Source: CAXBES01 sp963974915
GTDB taxonomy: Bacteria; Bacteroidota; Bacteroidia; Flavobacteriales; Flavobacteriaceae
Length of the DNA: 64,000 bases
Direction of reading: 5' to 3'
NCBI GenBank assembly: GCA_963974915.1
Contig: CAXBES010000009.1
Location: 62,001-126,000, forward strand
In this document: piece after piece, positions 1-10,139 of the stretch
Layout: every line of letters begins with the position of its first letter
How positions within the stretch are numbered: the stretch's first letter is position 1
Program-made: the position numbers and the translations under genes
Notes under the pieces: model-generated
Database searches by the model: none
Seen by the model: only the letters and a program-made list of their open reading frames with translations
Told to the model about the DNA's origin: nothing

Positions 1-2235
1 TGCATCTAAAGATAATCTACGGCTAAACATTTCAGCTTCAATACCTCCTTCAAATTCCTTTTGAAGCTCTGGCTGAAGTGCGTTGTTAGCTCTCTGTGTA
101 GGTAATGAGTTAGTAGTAACACTATTTCCAGCTGAAGTTACAAATGCATTCGCTGTTGTAGAGAGTACATTTCTTGTGTTGTAAGGAGTTGGGAATCTCG
201 CTGAAGTACCATAACTTGCTCTAAACTTCAATAAGTTCAACGCACCAGAAGAACTGATACCGTCTAAAGAAGTTGGGATAAAAGATAATGATGCTCCAGG
301 ATAGAATAGTGATCTGTTTTCCTCTTCTAATGTTGATGCCCAGTCATTTCTTCCTGAAAGCGTTAAGAATAAGAAATTGTCATAGTCAAATTCAAGCTGT
401 CCGTAAGCTCCTAAGATGTTACTTTCATTTCTGAAATCCATTCCGCCACCTGTAACTGGGTCGGTATTGTTTTGAGATACAAAGTTATTATGGTTAAAGA
501 AACCAAATACAATTTGATTTGTACTTACGATACCAAACTGAGAATATGTATCACGTCTAGCGTTAAATCCAACCTGAGCGTTAAAATTAAGCTCGCTAGC
601 TAATTCAATGTTGCTAAAGCTGAAGTTCAAGTTGTGATCATAAATAAAGTTTGTTCCTTCAGTGTTTCTTAAGTATCCTTCAATATAAGGGGCAGTAACG
701 TTTCCTTTCGCTACTCGGTATTCTTGTGATTCAGTATATGTATCTAAACCGAATCTGTAAGACGCCAATATATTGTCGCTAATTTCATAACCGGCAGAAA
801 GTTTTCCGAAGAAACGATTTGTTTTCTGCTCATTACCCGCATAGTTTAATAACCAGTATGGGTTTTCTTGGTCTGTTCTATAATAAACACTTTCTCTTGT
901 ATTAGGATTCTCGAAAGGTAAATTATTCAAATCAAGGTTTCTTGGAATAAATAATGTACGTGTAAAGATAGAAAGTGCTCCGGCTGCGTTGTTTGCAGCA
1001 ATTGGTGGAGTATTAACTCGAAGGTTACTAAAGTTAGCAGTTCCGTCGAAGTTGAATTTATTTGAAAGTTTAGTTGATCCACCAATACCAATGTTATATC
1101 TGGTAAGTCCGTTATTCTTGATATACCCATCTTCAGTTGTGTAACCAAAGTTGATGTTGTAACGACTAGGTCCAGCTGCTCCGGCCACGTTTACAGACAT
1201 TGAGTTACCCAATCCTGTTCTGAAGAAATCTTCAACGTTATTAGGAACTGCTTCGTAAGGAATTTCAAGATCCTCGTATTGAGGGAAAATTGCCCCAAGT
1301 CCTGCGTAAGGGTGATCGATCATTAAATTATCTGCGAAAGCACCTCCCCAGTTTCCAACGAAACCAGCATTTGGAGTGTTGTCAGATCCTTGACCGTAGT
1401 CATTTTGGTAATCTGCAAGATTTGAAATTTCTGTTTGATAAACAGAAGAAGATACAGTTACTTCGAACTTCTTGTTAAGTTCTTTTGTACTTCCGTTTTT
1501 AGTTGTAATCAATACAACCCCATTTCTACCTTGCTGACCGTATAATACCGCAGCACTTAATCCCTTAAGGATACTTACGCTTTCGATATTGTTTGGATCT
1601 AAATCTAAGAAACGGCTACTTGTTACAGAGTTACCACCGGCAAAACCAGTTTGCAAGTTAGTACCAGCATCAAATGGTACACCATCTACCACAAATAATG
1701 GTTGGTTGTTACCATTAATGGAACTCTTTGAACGAATCACAAAATTTGTTCCCGATCCAGAAGCACCACTGTTACCAACGATTTGAACCCCGGCAACTTT
1801 ACCGTTAAGCGATCGCACTACATCAGATTCCGGCTTGTTTTCAACAGCTTCGGCATCTAACGTACTAACAGCGTATCCTAGGGCTTTTTTCTCTCTAGGA
1901 ATACCGTAACCAGTTACAATTACTTCAGACAACGTTTCACCTTCTTCCATTTGAAGGTCAATTCTATTGCTAGCGGCTGTAACAGGTCTTTCAACTGTAG
2001 TAAAACCTACGTAACTAAATACAAGTCTCTGTCCTGTCGCTGCTTGAATAGAATAGTTTCCATCAAAATCAGATTGAGTTCCATTGGTTGTACCTTTTAC
2101 GATAATATTAACTCCCGGCAGTGGTAGACCCGTGTTATCGGTCACCGTACCAGAAATTGTTTTTTCTTGTGCAAACGTAAGTTGCACTACTAACGCTAGT
2201 AGTAGCGTTAAAATTCCACTAAACTTTGTTCTCAT
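1..2235 (-). CDS. SusC/RagA-type TonB-linked outer membrane protein (C-terminus beyond window)
   Basis: An open frame runs without a stop from the ATG at 2235 to base 1, giving 745 residues; SusC proteins are usually about 1000, so roughly a quarter is missing at the left edge. Seen: a signal peptide (residues 1-22, ending LTFA before QEK), a carboxypeptidase-regulatory-like domain (about 24-105, with GTVTDNTGLPLPGVNIIVKG), then a plug domain with SDVVRSLNGKVAGVQI and PLFVVDGVPFD, then the start of a beta-barrel. Family knowledge: SusC proteins import glycans, peptides or other polymers fragments through the outer membrane with a SusD lipoprotein lid and TonB energy. The partner SusD would be expected downstream, outside the window. 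The substrate cannot be told from this part. Confidence 0.93.
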   Translation of the reverse strand, partial: MRTKFSGILTLLLALVVQLTFAQEKTISGTVTDNTGLPLPGVNIIVKGTTNGTQSDFDGNYSIQAATGQRLVFSYVGFTTVERPVTAASNRIDLQMEEGETLSEVIVTGYGIPREKKALGYAVSTLDAEAVENKPESDVVRSLNGKVAGVQIVGNSGASGSGTNFVIRSKSSINGNNQPLFVVDGVPFDAGTNLQTGFAGGNSVTSSRFLDLDPNNIESVSILKGLSAAVLYGQQGRNGVVLITTKNGSTKELNKKFEVTVSSSVYQTEISNLADYQNDYGQGSDNTPNAGFVGNWGGAFADNLMIDHPYAGLGAIFPQYEDLEIPYEAVPNNVEDFFRTGLGNSMSVNVAGAAGPSRYNINFGYTTEDGYIKNNGLTRYNIGIGGSTKLSNKFNFDGTANFSNLRVNTPPIAANNAAGALSIFTRTLFIPRNLDLNNLPFENPNTRESVYYRTDQENPYWLLNYAGNEQKTNRFFGKLSAGYEISDNILASYRFGLDTYTESQEYRVAKGNVTAPYIEGYLRNTEGTNFIYDHNLNFSFSNIELASELNFNAQVGFNARRDTYSQFGIVSTNQIVFGFFNHNNFVSQNNTDPVTGGGMDFRNESNILGAYGQLEFDYDNFLFLTLSGRNDWASTLEEENRSLFYPGASLSFIPTSLDGISSSGALNLLKFRASYGTSARFPTPYNTRNVLSTTANAFVTSAGNSVTTNSLPTQRANNALQPELQKEFEGGIEAEMFSRRLSLDA

Positions 2236-2354
2236 TTTATAATTTATTTGAATTAGCCAATGCCAAAAATCATAATAAAAAGTTAATTACACAACTTTTT
2301 AAACTTAAATTTTGCTTTTTTTTGTAACTGGCGCCAAGCTATTATTGCGTTTTC

Positions 2355-4049
2355 CTAGAATCTTGAACTAAGACTTATATGTATTTTAGTGCTCGAAAAT
2401 TTAAAGGACTGATTTTCCGAATTACCATTTGCGATGTTGAGTTTGAAAAGCCCCGCCTTGGTTTGCATCCCAATACCAAAACCAAAACTGTATAGTTTTT
2501 GCTTTAATGACAGTATTTCATTCTCGAAATAGGCCAGATCAATTATAGTGTGCGCGTAGAGGCCCGGGTTGAATTGATAGCGATATTCGGTGTTTAACAC
2601 AGATAAAAGGGAGGCGTCAATGCTGTTTTCATTAAATCCTCTTATGCTATTGATGCCGCCAAAACGAAACAACTCATTAGTTAGAAAAGTGTCGCTAAGT
2701 AATATATTTGTTTGATTCTGAAGAAATATTGAGTTGCTTGAATTTAAATTGATTATATGATTTATTAAATTCAGAAATCGTATTTGCTGGTCTTTCGACT
2801 CGGAAAGTGTTCTGTTACCAATTTCACTGTCCAATCCTATATGGGATTTTATAGGAAATAAACTGCTTTTTTGAAGTTTGCTGTACGATACCCCTGCGAT
2901 TACAAATTTTGAATTATAATCTTCTATTGAACTTCCGGCGATCGTCTCATCTAAAAGGTTGCTCGATTCGTAGCCTTTATAGCCAATGTAAGAAGTGGAA
3001 GAAGGGTTTATTTGGTAATTGACCCTAGCTTGCTGTTCTGTCGTTACGAATGTACTATCCCTTCTAAAAATTTTTAGTTCCAAGGTCGCTCCAAAAGGAG
3101 ATTTCAATATATAGGGTAAGGTTGCCTTCACTCTGAAATTTCTTTGATCATCACCATCAGCTTTGTAGTTAATTAAAAATTGTTCGCCGAAATTTAAATT
3201 ATTGTTGAGTTCAAGATTGAGATACCCGTTAAATTGAAGTTTCTGAGTGTCTTCATTGGTAGCGAATCCTAGAATGCCATCAAATAAATTGTTGTTTTCT
3301 TTTTTAAAGTAATAATAGACCGTCGTTGATTCTTCTCTAAAAAGTGCTTCAGGGGGTTTAATGGATGAAGCAAACCCCAATGTGTTAATGGCATCATTTT
3401 GTTCAAGGATTTTTTTTCTGCTAAACACTTTTCCTTTTTTTGCTCCGGCGTAGTATTTTAAGAATGACTTCGGAAACTTCTCATATCCTTTAATAGCTAT
3501 AGAATCTATTGTCCGTTGGGGACCACCCTCATTGTAGAGGGTGGCCGAAAGTTGGTCATCCTGTCTGGTGAGTTTCTCCAGCCTCAACCTCGAAAAAGGG
3601 TTTCCTTGTTCGGTGTAGAGGGAGTTTAGTTTTAATAGGGTTGCTTCAGCCGCATGAATGGGAAGAATAAAATGGTCATCGTATACGTCTGTTATATATT
3701 TAGCTAATTGGTCTTTACTGAAAGTGGTGTTCGAATAATAGACCTTAATAGTACGATATCTTTTTCCGAAGTAATATTTAGCGTTGTAAATGCTGTCATT
3801 CTCCTTCTCCAGTACTTCTAAACTACTATCGATAAAACCAATACGTTGAAGCATGTAAGGAATGGTATCAGCTTCCTTTTGAAGCGATAAAAAATTGGGA
3901 TGTTTTAAGTTAATTTGAAGTGAGTCTACAAGCGCTTGCGAATTGGGGTTTTCACTTTCAATTTTTAAATATAATTGTTGTGCTCTAACCTGTGCAAAAA
4001 AGCAGGTATATATATTAAGGTATAAAAATATTAAAAGTATTTGTTTCAA
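2355..4049 (-). CDS. Omp85-family outer membrane barrel protein with POTRA-like N-terminus
   Basis: The 564-residue product has a signal peptide (MKQILLIFLYL..., cleaved near AQVRAQQ), a periplasmic region of about 220 residues with POTRA-like stretches (RTIKVYYSN..., RTIDSIAIKGYEKFP), and a beta-barrel with the Omp85 motif FGGINSIRGFNENSI near residues 460-475. It ends in phenylalanine, as substrates of the BAM machine do. It may help insert or secrete envelope proteins or lipids (TamA/TpsB-like); the exact role is unclear, and it is too short for BamA. The start is TTG at 4049: an in-frame TAA lies 12 codons upstream and the first internal Met is about residue 65, after the signal peptide. 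It is divergent from rpsL. Confidence 0.82.
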   Translation of the reverse strand: MKQILLIFLYLNIYTCFFAQVRAQQLYLKIESENPNSQALVDSLQINLKHPNFLSLQKEADTIPYMLQRIGFIDSSLEVLEKENDSIYNAKYYFGKRYRTIKVYYSNTTFSKDQLAKYITDVYDDHFILPIHAAEATLLKLNSLYTEQGNPFSRLRLEKLTRQDDQLSATLYNEGGPQRTIDSIAIKGYEKFPKSFLKYYAGAKKGKVFSRKKILEQNDAINTLGFASSIKPPEALFREESTTVYYYFKKENNNLFDGILGFATNEDTQKLQFNGYLNLELNNNLNFGEQFLINYKADGDDQRNFRVKATLPYILKSPFGATLELKIFRRDSTFVTTEQQARVNYQINPSSTSYIGYKGYESSNLLDETIAGSSIEDYNSKFVIAGVSYSKLQKSSLFPIKSHIGLDSEIGNRTLSESKDQQIRFLNLINHIINLNSSNSIFLQNQTNILLSDTFLTNELFRFGGINSIRGFNENSIDASLLSVLNTEYRYQFNPGLYAHTIIDLAYFENEILSLKQKLYSFGFGIGMQTKAGLFKLNIANGNSENQSFKFSSTKIHISLSSRF

Positions 4050-4148
4050 AAAGAGGGAAATTTCTGCTGTAAATCTAACGCTACATTACTTGATTTCATA
4101 TTCAAATGGAAAATTATTAAAAGAGTATTGAAAATTAATTTATTAAGG

Positions 4149-4179
4149 TTGGGATAATTCAATTTTATTTCTACCTTTG
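4149..4179 (+). promoter_or_regulatory. Bacteroidota-type promoter of the str/S10/spc/alpha operon
   Basis: TTG at 4149-4151 is followed after 20 nt by TACCTTTG at 4172-4179, matching the Bacteroidota primary-sigma consensus (TTG, about 19-21 nt, TAnnTTTG). Transcription should start near 4184, leaving a leader of about 48 nt before rpsL. Confidence 0.8.
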
Positions 4180-4232
4180 CAAGCCCTTAAAAAGGGGTAT
4201 TTATATTAAAACAAGTGTAATATATATTTTAT

Positions 4233-4607
4233 ATGCCAACAATTTCACAATTAGTACGAAAAGGAAGGTCCAAAATAACCAAGAAGAGTAAATCGGCCGC
4301 TCTTGATTCGTGCCCTCAAAGAAGAGGTGTTTGTACGCGTGTATATACTACTACACCGAAGAAACCAAACTCGGCAATGCGTAAAGTTGCAAGGGTAAGG
4401 TTAACTAACGGTAAAGAAGTAAACGCATACATCCCTGGAGAAGGTCACAATCTGCAAGAGCACTCGATAGTATTGGTTAGAGGAGGAAGGGTAAAAGATT
4501 TACCAGGAGTTAGATATCACATTGTTCGTGGAGCTTTAGACACCGCTGGTGTTGAGGGAAGAACGCAACGTAGATCTAAGTATGGTGCAAAACGCCCTAA
4601 AAAGTAA
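4233..4607 (+). CDS. rpsL: 30S ribosomal protein S12
   Basis: 124 residues, the normal length for S12, a decoding-centre protein. The conserved loop TPKKPNSAMRKVARVRL is present with both lysines (K43 and K44), and the second loop has RVKDLPGVRYH. These are the positions where streptomycin-resistance changes occur in other bacteria, and both look wild-type. First gene of the operon; rpsG follows after 25 nt. Confidence 0.98.
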   Translation: MPTISQLVRKGRSKITKKSKSAALDSCPQRRGVCTRVYTTTPKKPNSAMRKVARVRLTNGKEVNAYIPGEGHNLQEHSIVLVRGGRVKDLPGVRYHIVRGALDTAGVEGRTQRRSKYGAKRPKK

Positions 4608-4632
4608 TCTAAGAAACTTTTAAAGAGAAGAC

Positions 4633-5109
4633 ATGAGAAAAAGACAGGCCAAGAAAAGACCACTTTTACCGGATCCAAGATTTAACGATCAGTTGGTGAC
4701 ACGTTTTGTTAATAACATGATGTGGGATGGTAAGAAGTCGGTGGCTTTTAAAGTGTTTTACGATGCAATTGATATCGTAGAAGAGAAAAAAACAGACGAT
4801 GAAAAAACAGGGTTAGAGCTTTGGAAAGATGCTCTTTCTAATGTAATGCCACACGTTGAAGTACGTAGCCGAAGAGTAGGAGGGGCGACTTTCCAGATTC
4901 CAATGCAAATTCGTGCAGATCGTAAGATTTCTACTGCTATGAAGTGGTTGATTCTTTATGCGAGAAAAAGAAACGAGAAATCTATGGCTCAAAAATTAGC
5001 TGCAGAAATTCTTGCTGCTGCGAAAGAAGAAGGTGCTGCTGTTAAGAAGCGTACCGATACTCATAAAATGGCAGAAGCCAATAAAGCATTCTCACATTTC
5101 AGATTTTAA
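4633..5109 (+). CDS. rpsG: 30S ribosomal protein S7
   Basis: 158 residues. S7 nucleates assembly of the 30S head and contacts the E site. The N-terminal MRKRQAKKRPLLPDPRFND and the GGATFQIPMQI loop are typical, as is the C-terminal AHSHFRF-like end (KAFSHFRF). In E. coli S7 is the translational repressor of its own operon; no comparable spacer exists here, since fusA starts 3 nt after the stop. Confidence 0.98.
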   Translation: MRKRQAKKRPLLPDPRFNDQLVTRFVNNMMWDGKKSVAFKVFYDAIDIVEEKKTDDEKTGLELWKDALSNVMPHVEVRSRRVGGATFQIPMQIRADRKISTAMKWLILYARKRNEKSMAQKLAAEILAAAKEEGAAVKKRTDTHKMAEANKAFSHFRF

Positions 5110-5112
5110 AAA

Positions 5113-7245
5113 ATGGCACAAAGAGATTTAAAATATACAAGAAACATAGGAATTGCTGCGCATATTGATGCCGGTAAAACTACAACAACTGAACGTATTC
5201 TTTTCTATACCGGAGTGAGTCACAAAATTGGTGAAGTTCACGATGGTGCAGCGACAATGGACTGGATGGAACAAGAGCAGGAAAGAGGTATTACAATTAC
5301 TTCTGCTGCTACAACTTGTACATGGAAGTTTCCTTTGGAAAACGCAGAGCCTGTTGAAGAAACAAAAGACTACCACTTTAACATTATTGATACACCGGGT
5401 CACGTTGATTTTACTGTAGAGGTAAATAGATCATTACGTGTACTTGACGGATTGGTATTTTTGTTTAGTGCGGTAGATGGTGTTGAGCCACAATCTGAAA
5501 CTAACTGGAGACTTGCAGACAACTATAAGGTGCCTAGAATCGGTTTTGTAAACAAAATGGACCGTCAGGGTGCTAACTTTATGGAAGTTTGTCAACAAGT
5601 AAAGGATATGTTGGGTTCTAATGCAGTGCCTATCGTATTAAATATTGGTGATGAAGGTGATTTTAAAGGGATAGTTGACCTTGTTAAGAACCGTGCCGTA
5701 ATTTGGCATGAGGAATCTTTTGGGGCTACTTTCGATGTTGTTGAAATACCAGAAGAACTAAAAGCAGAAGCAAAAATGTTACGCGGTAAACTTATTGAAG
5801 AGGTTGCTGCATATGACGAGAATTTGCTTGAGAAATATATGGAAGATGAAGATTCTATTACTGAAGATGAGGTGCATGCTGCGCTTCGTGCTGCTGTAAT
5901 GGATATGAGTATCATTCCAATGGTGTGTGGATCATCATTTAAAAATAAAGGGGTTCAATTTTTATTGGATGCCGTATGTCGTTACTTACCTTCTCCAGTA
6001 GATAAGGAAGGTATTGTAGGGATCAATCCTGATACAGATAAGGAAGAAATCCGTAAGCCGGATGTAACTGCACCATTTGCAGCCTTAGCTTTTAAAATTG
6101 CAACCGATCCATTCGTTGGTCGTCTTGCATTTTTCCGTGCTTACTCGGGTCGTTTAGATGCAGGTTCTTATATCCTGAACAATCGTTCCGGAAAAAAAGA
6201 ACGTATCTCTCGTATTTATCAAATGCACTCTAATAAGCAAAATGCGATTGAGTATATTGAAGCGGGTGATATTGGAGCGGCAGTAGGTTTTAAAGATATT
6301 AAGACAGGTGATACCATGTCTGATGAGAAGCATCCAATTATTCTTGAGAGTATGGACTTCCCAGATCCGGTAATTGGTATTGCTGTTGAGCCTAAGACTA
6401 AAGCGGATGTAGATAAGTTAGGTATGGCTTTGGCTAAATTAGCTGAAGAGGATCCAACATTCCAGGTTCGTACTGATGAAGCTTCAGGACAGACTATTAT
6501 TTCCGGGATGGGAGAGCTTCACTTAGACATTATTGTTGATCGTCTTAGACGTGAATTCAAGGTTGAAGTAAATCAAGGTCAGCCGCAGGTTGAGTACAAA
6601 GAAGCTGTGACGCGAAATGCGGATCACCGTGAAGTGTACAAGAAACAGTCTGGTGGACGTGGAAAGTTTGCTGATATCGTATTTACATTAGGACCAGCAG
6701 AAGAAGGAAAAGAAGGTCTTGAGTTCGTTAATGAGATTAAAGGTGGTAACGTTCCTAAAGAATTTATCCCTTCAGTTGAGAAAGGATTTAAGATGGCGAT
6801 GGTCAACGGACCATTGGCAGGTTTTGAAGTAGATAGTTTAAAAGTAACTCTAAAGGATGGTTCTTTCCACCCTGTGGATTCTGATGCGCTATCATTCGAA
6901 CTTGCAGCGAAAATGGGATTCAAATCTGTTGCTAAATCGGCAGGAGCTGTTATTCTTGAGCCAATTATGAAACTTGAAGTTATAACTCCGGAAGAAAACA
7001 TGGGAGATATAGTAGGTGACCTTAACCGTCGTCGAGGACAAGTTAATAATATGGGGGATAGAGCCGGGGCTAAAGTTGTAAAAGCTGAAGTGCCGCTTTC
7101 TGAGATGTTTGGTTATGTAACCACATTGAGAACTTTATCTTCAGGACGTGCAACATCGACAATGGAATTTTCACATTATGCTCAAACTCCTTCAAATATT
7201 TCTGAAGAAGTAATTGCAGCTGCAAGAGGAACCGCTAACGTATAA
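5113..7245 (+). CDS. fusA: Elongation factor G
   Basis: 710 residues, full length for EF-G, the GTPase that drives translocation of tRNA and mRNA. G1 is AHIDAGKTTTTER (about residues 16-28), the switch region has RGITITSAATT, G3 is DTPGHVDF, and G4 is NKMD. The C-terminal domains IV-V are complete, with the tip loop region around SGGRGKFADI. The str-type order rpsL-rpsG-fusA is followed directly by rpsJ with no tuf gene between. Confidence 0.98.
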   Translation: MAQRDLKYTRNIGIAAHIDAGKTTTTERILFYTGVSHKIGEVHDGAATMDWMEQEQERGITITSAATTCTWKFPLENAEPVEETKDYHFNIIDTPGHVDFTVEVNRSLRVLDGLVFLFSAVDGVEPQSETNWRLADNYKVPRIGFVNKMDRQGANFMEVCQQVKDMLGSNAVPIVLNIGDEGDFKGIVDLVKNRAVIWHEESFGATFDVVEIPEELKAEAKMLRGKLIEEVAAYDENLLEKYMEDEDSITEDEVHAALRAAVMDMSIIPMVCGSSFKNKGVQFLLDAVCRYLPSPVDKEGIVGINPDTDKEEIRKPDVTAPFAALAFKIATDPFVGRLAFFRAYSGRLDAGSYILNNRSGKKERISRIYQMHSNKQNAIEYIEAGDIGAAVGFKDIKTGDTMSDEKHPIILESMDFPDPVIGIAVEPKTKADVDKLGMALAKLAEEDPTFQVRTDEASGQTIISGMGELHLDIIVDRLRREFKVEVNQGQPQVEYKEAVTRNADHREVYKKQSGGRGKFADIVFTLGPAEEGKEGLEFVNEIKGGNVPKEFIPSVEKGFKMAMVNGPLAGFEVDSLKVTLKDGSFHPVDSDALSFELAAKMGFKSVAKSAGAVILEPIMKLEVITPEENMGDIVGDLNRRRGQVNNMGDRAGAKVVKAEVPLSEMFGYVTTLRTLSSGRATSTMEFSHYAQTPSNISEEVIAAARGTANV

Positions 7246-7255
7246 TATTTCAGCA

Positions 7256-7561
7256 ATGAGTCAAAAAATTAGAATCAAACTAAAATCTTACGATCACAAT
7301 TTAGTGGACAAATCTGCTGAAAAAATCGTAAAGACCGTAAAGAGTACTGGTGCTGTAGTTACAGGGCCAATCCCTTTACCGACACATAAAAAAATCTTTA
7401 CCGTATTGCGTTCTCCGCACGTAAACAAGAAGAGTAGAGAACAATTCCAACTAAGTTCTTACAAGAGATTGTTGGATATCTACAGCTCTTCTTCAAAAAC
7501 AATTGACGCTCTAATGAAATTAGAGTTGCCAAGTGGAGTAGAAGTGGAAATTAAAGTTTAG
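7256..7561 (+). CDS. rpsJ: 30S ribosomal protein S10
   Basis: 101 residues, S10 of the 30S head and NusE of antitermination complexes. The ATG at 7256 gives the family N-terminus MSQKIRIKLKSYDHNLVDKS. An in-frame upstream start at 7214 lies inside fusA and would add 14 unrelated residues, so I reject it. The stop codon (7559-7561) sits inside a perfect 16-bp inverted repeat. Confidence 0.97.
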   Translation: MSQKIRIKLKSYDHNLVDKSAEKIVKTVKSTGAVVTGPIPLPTHKKIFTVLRSPHVNKKSREQFQLSSYKRLLDIYSSSSKTIDALMKLELPSGVEVEIKV

Positions 7562-7580
7562 TTATAAACTTTAATTTCCA
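7545..7580 (+). repeat. Perfect 16-bp inverted repeat spanning the rpsJ stop codon
   Basis: The arm TGGAAATTAAAGTTTA (7545-7560) is the exact reverse complement of 7565-7580, with a 4-nt GTTA loop. The left arm is coding (end of rpsJ) and the right arm is noncoding. No T-tract follows, so it is not a standard terminator. It could be an RNA 3'-end stabiliser, a processing site, or part of a control element before rplC. Confidence 0.85.
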
Positions 7581-7601
7581 TCCCGAACTTGCTTCGAGAT
7601 G
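7579..7601. repeat. Palindromic intergenic repeat-like element
   Basis: CATC-C-CGAA, loop CTTGC, TTCG-A-GATG is an imperfect palindrome. From memory, it resembles the short CATTCCGAACTTGTTTCGGAAT-type palindromes scattered between genes in Flavobacteriaceae genomes. I see no second copy in this window, so the repeat status is an inference. Confidence 0.45.
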
Positions 7602-7661
7602 TGGTAAAGAAAGAAATGTCCTCAACGATGGTTGGGGAAAAACGGAAAACAAAGTAATATT

Positions 7662-7724
7662 CGGGGTCGAATTTATTTTGACCCCGTTTAGTTTTAAATA
7701 AACAATGCCGAAAATCGGCGCATT
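7662..7724 (+). promoter_or_regulatory. Hairpin pair in the rpsJ-rplC spacer (possible attenuator or r-protein leader)
   Basis: CGGGGTC (7662-7668) pairs with GACCCCG (7680-7686) across an 11-nt loop and is followed by the T-rich TTTAGTTTT, as in a weak intrinsic terminator. A second hairpin, AATGCCGA/TCGG-CG-CATT, lies at 7704-7724. The 185-nt rpsJ-rplC spacer is by far the longest in the operon. In E. coli the S10 operon is controlled through a leader bound by L4; a similar role ahead of rplC-rplD is an inference. Confidence 0.4.
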
Positions 7725-7746
7725 ATTAATAAATAAATAGATAAAT

Positions 7747-8358
7747 ATGTCTGGGTTAATTGGAAGAAAGATAGGGATGACCAGCATCTTTGACGAGAAA
7801 GGGAAAAATATTCCTTGTACCGTTATTGAGGCAGGACCCTGTGTTGTTACCCAAGTCAGAACCGAAGAGGTTGACGGGTATAGTGCTCTTCAACTTGGTT
7901 TCGATGACAAAAAGACTGCTATTAAAGCTGCCGAAGGCCATGCTAAAAAAGCAGGAACCGTTGCAAAACGTAAAGTCGCCGAATTCCGAGGATTTGAAGA
8001 AGAATTTAAATTAGGTGATACAATCACTGTAGATCATTTTGCTGAAGGCGAGTTTGTGGATGTTTCCGGAACTTCAAAAGGTAAAGGATTTCAAGGGGTT
8101 GTAAAACGTCACGGTTTTGGTGGTGTAGGTCAAGCGACTCACGGTCAGCATAACCGATTAAGAGCTCCTGGTTCTATTGGTGCAGCGTCGTATCCTGCGA
8201 GAGTTTTCAAAGGAATGAAGATGGCTGGCCAAATGGGGAATGAGAAAGTGAAAGTACAAAATTTAAGAGTTTTAAAAGTAGTTGCTGAAAAGAACCTACT
8301 TGTGGTAAAGGGATGTGTTCCCGGCCATAAAAACGCTTATGTAATGATTCAGAAATAA
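7747..8358 (+). CDS. rplC: 50S ribosomal protein L3
   Basis: 203 residues. L3 is an early 50S assembly protein near the peptidyl transferase centre. Typical features are MSGLIGRKIGMTSIFDEKG and the long loop GKGFQGVVKRHGFGG with the family GQ site region nearby (THGQHNRLRAPGSIGA). The stop overlaps the rplD start by one base (TAATG), suggesting translational coupling. Confidence 0.98.
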   Translation: MSGLIGRKIGMTSIFDEKGKNIPCTVIEAGPCVVTQVRTEEVDGYSALQLGFDDKKTAIKAAEGHAKKAGTVAKRKVAEFRGFEEEFKLGDTITVDHFAEGEFVDVSGTSKGKGFQGVVKRHGFGGVGQATHGQHNRLRAPGSIGAASYPARVFKGMKMAGQMGNEKVKVQNLRVLKVVAEKNLLVVKGCVPGHKNAYVMIQK

Positions 8359-8987
8359 TGAAGGTAGCTGTATTAGATATAAACGGAAAAGACACAGGTA
8401 GAAAGGTTGAACTTTCTAAAGATGTGTATGGAATAGAGCCTAACAATCACGCTGTTTACCTTGATGTGAAGCAATATCTTGCGAATCAGAGACAAGGAAC
8501 GCATAAAGCGAAAGAGCGTGCAGAGATCGCAGGTTCTACAAGAAAGATCAAGAAACAAAAAGGAACTGGTACTGCTCGTGCGGGAAGTATCAAGTCTGGT
8601 GTTTTTAAAGGTGGTGGTAGAATGTTTGGTCCAAGACCGCGTAACTACTCATTTAAATTAAATAAGAACCTTAAGCGTTTAGCTCGTAAATCTGCCTTGA
8701 CAATGAAGGCAAATGACAAAGCTATTATGGTGATTGAAGACCTTAATTTTGATGCTCCAAAAACTAAAGATTTTATCAATGTTTTAAAGACTTTAGGTCT
8801 TGAAAACAAAAAATCTTTAATTGTGTTGGGAGAGTCGAATAATAATGTATATTTGTCATCGCGCAATTTGAAAGGTGCAGAAGTTGTAACTAACTCACAC
8901 TTAAGCACTTACGAAATTATGAATGCAAACAGTGTTGTGCTGTTTGAAGGTTCTTTGGAAGGAATTGAAACGAACTTAAGTAAATAG
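8358..8987 (+). CDS. rplD: 50S ribosomal protein L4
   Basis: 209 residues. L4 lines the exit tunnel and is the autogenous repressor of the S10 operon in gammaproteobacteria. The extended tunnel loop KKQKGTGTARAGSIKSGVF is present, as is GGGRMFGPRPRNYSFKLN. The start is fused to the rplC stop. Confidence 0.98.
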   Translation: MKVAVLDINGKDTGRKVELSKDVYGIEPNNHAVYLDVKQYLANQRQGTHKAKERAEIAGSTRKIKKQKGTGTARAGSIKSGVFKGGGRMFGPRPRNYSFKLNKNLKRLARKSALTMKANDKAIMVIEDLNFDAPKTKDFINVLKTLGLENKKSLIVLGESNNNVYLSSRNLKGAEVVTNSHLSTYEIMNANSVVLFEGSLEGIETNLSK

Positions 8988-8994
8988 AAACGAG

Positions 8995-9285
8995 ATGAGT
9001 ATCTTAATAAAACCTATTATTACAGAAAAAGCTACTGCAGATGCAGAGTTAAATAACCGTTATGGTTTTGTAGTAAACCCAAAGGCGAATAAGGTAGAAA
9101 TCAAGAAAGCAGTTGAAGCTGCTTACGGAGTTTCTGTTGAAGCAGTTCGCACAATGAATGTCCGCCCTGATAGAAAAACTCGTTATACGAAAACGGGTGT
9201 TCAAACTGGTAAAACGAATGCTTATAAAAAGGCAATCGTACAGGTGGCGGAAGGTGATACAATAGATTTTTACAATAACATCTAA
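8995..9285 (+). CDS. rplW: 50S ribosomal protein L23
   Basis: 96 residues. L23 sits at the tunnel exit and docks trigger factor and SRP. It starts MSILIKPIITEKAT, has NKVEIKKAVEAAYGVSV, and the loop with NVRPDRKTRYT. It lies 7 nt after rplD. Confidence 0.97.
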   Translation: MSILIKPIITEKATADAELNNRYGFVVNPKANKVEIKKAVEAAYGVSVEAVRTMNVRPDRKTRYTKTGVQTGKTNAYKKAIVQVAEGDTIDFYNNI

Positions 9286-9311
9286 GAAATCTTAGATTTA
9301 ATTAGACAAAA

Positions 9312-10136
<825 letters not shown>

Positions 10137-10139
10137 GCT

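Noticed and set aside
7214..7255. In-frame N-terminal extension of rpsJ into fusA
   Set aside because: The added residues do not resemble S10, and the ATG at 7256 gives the canonical start.
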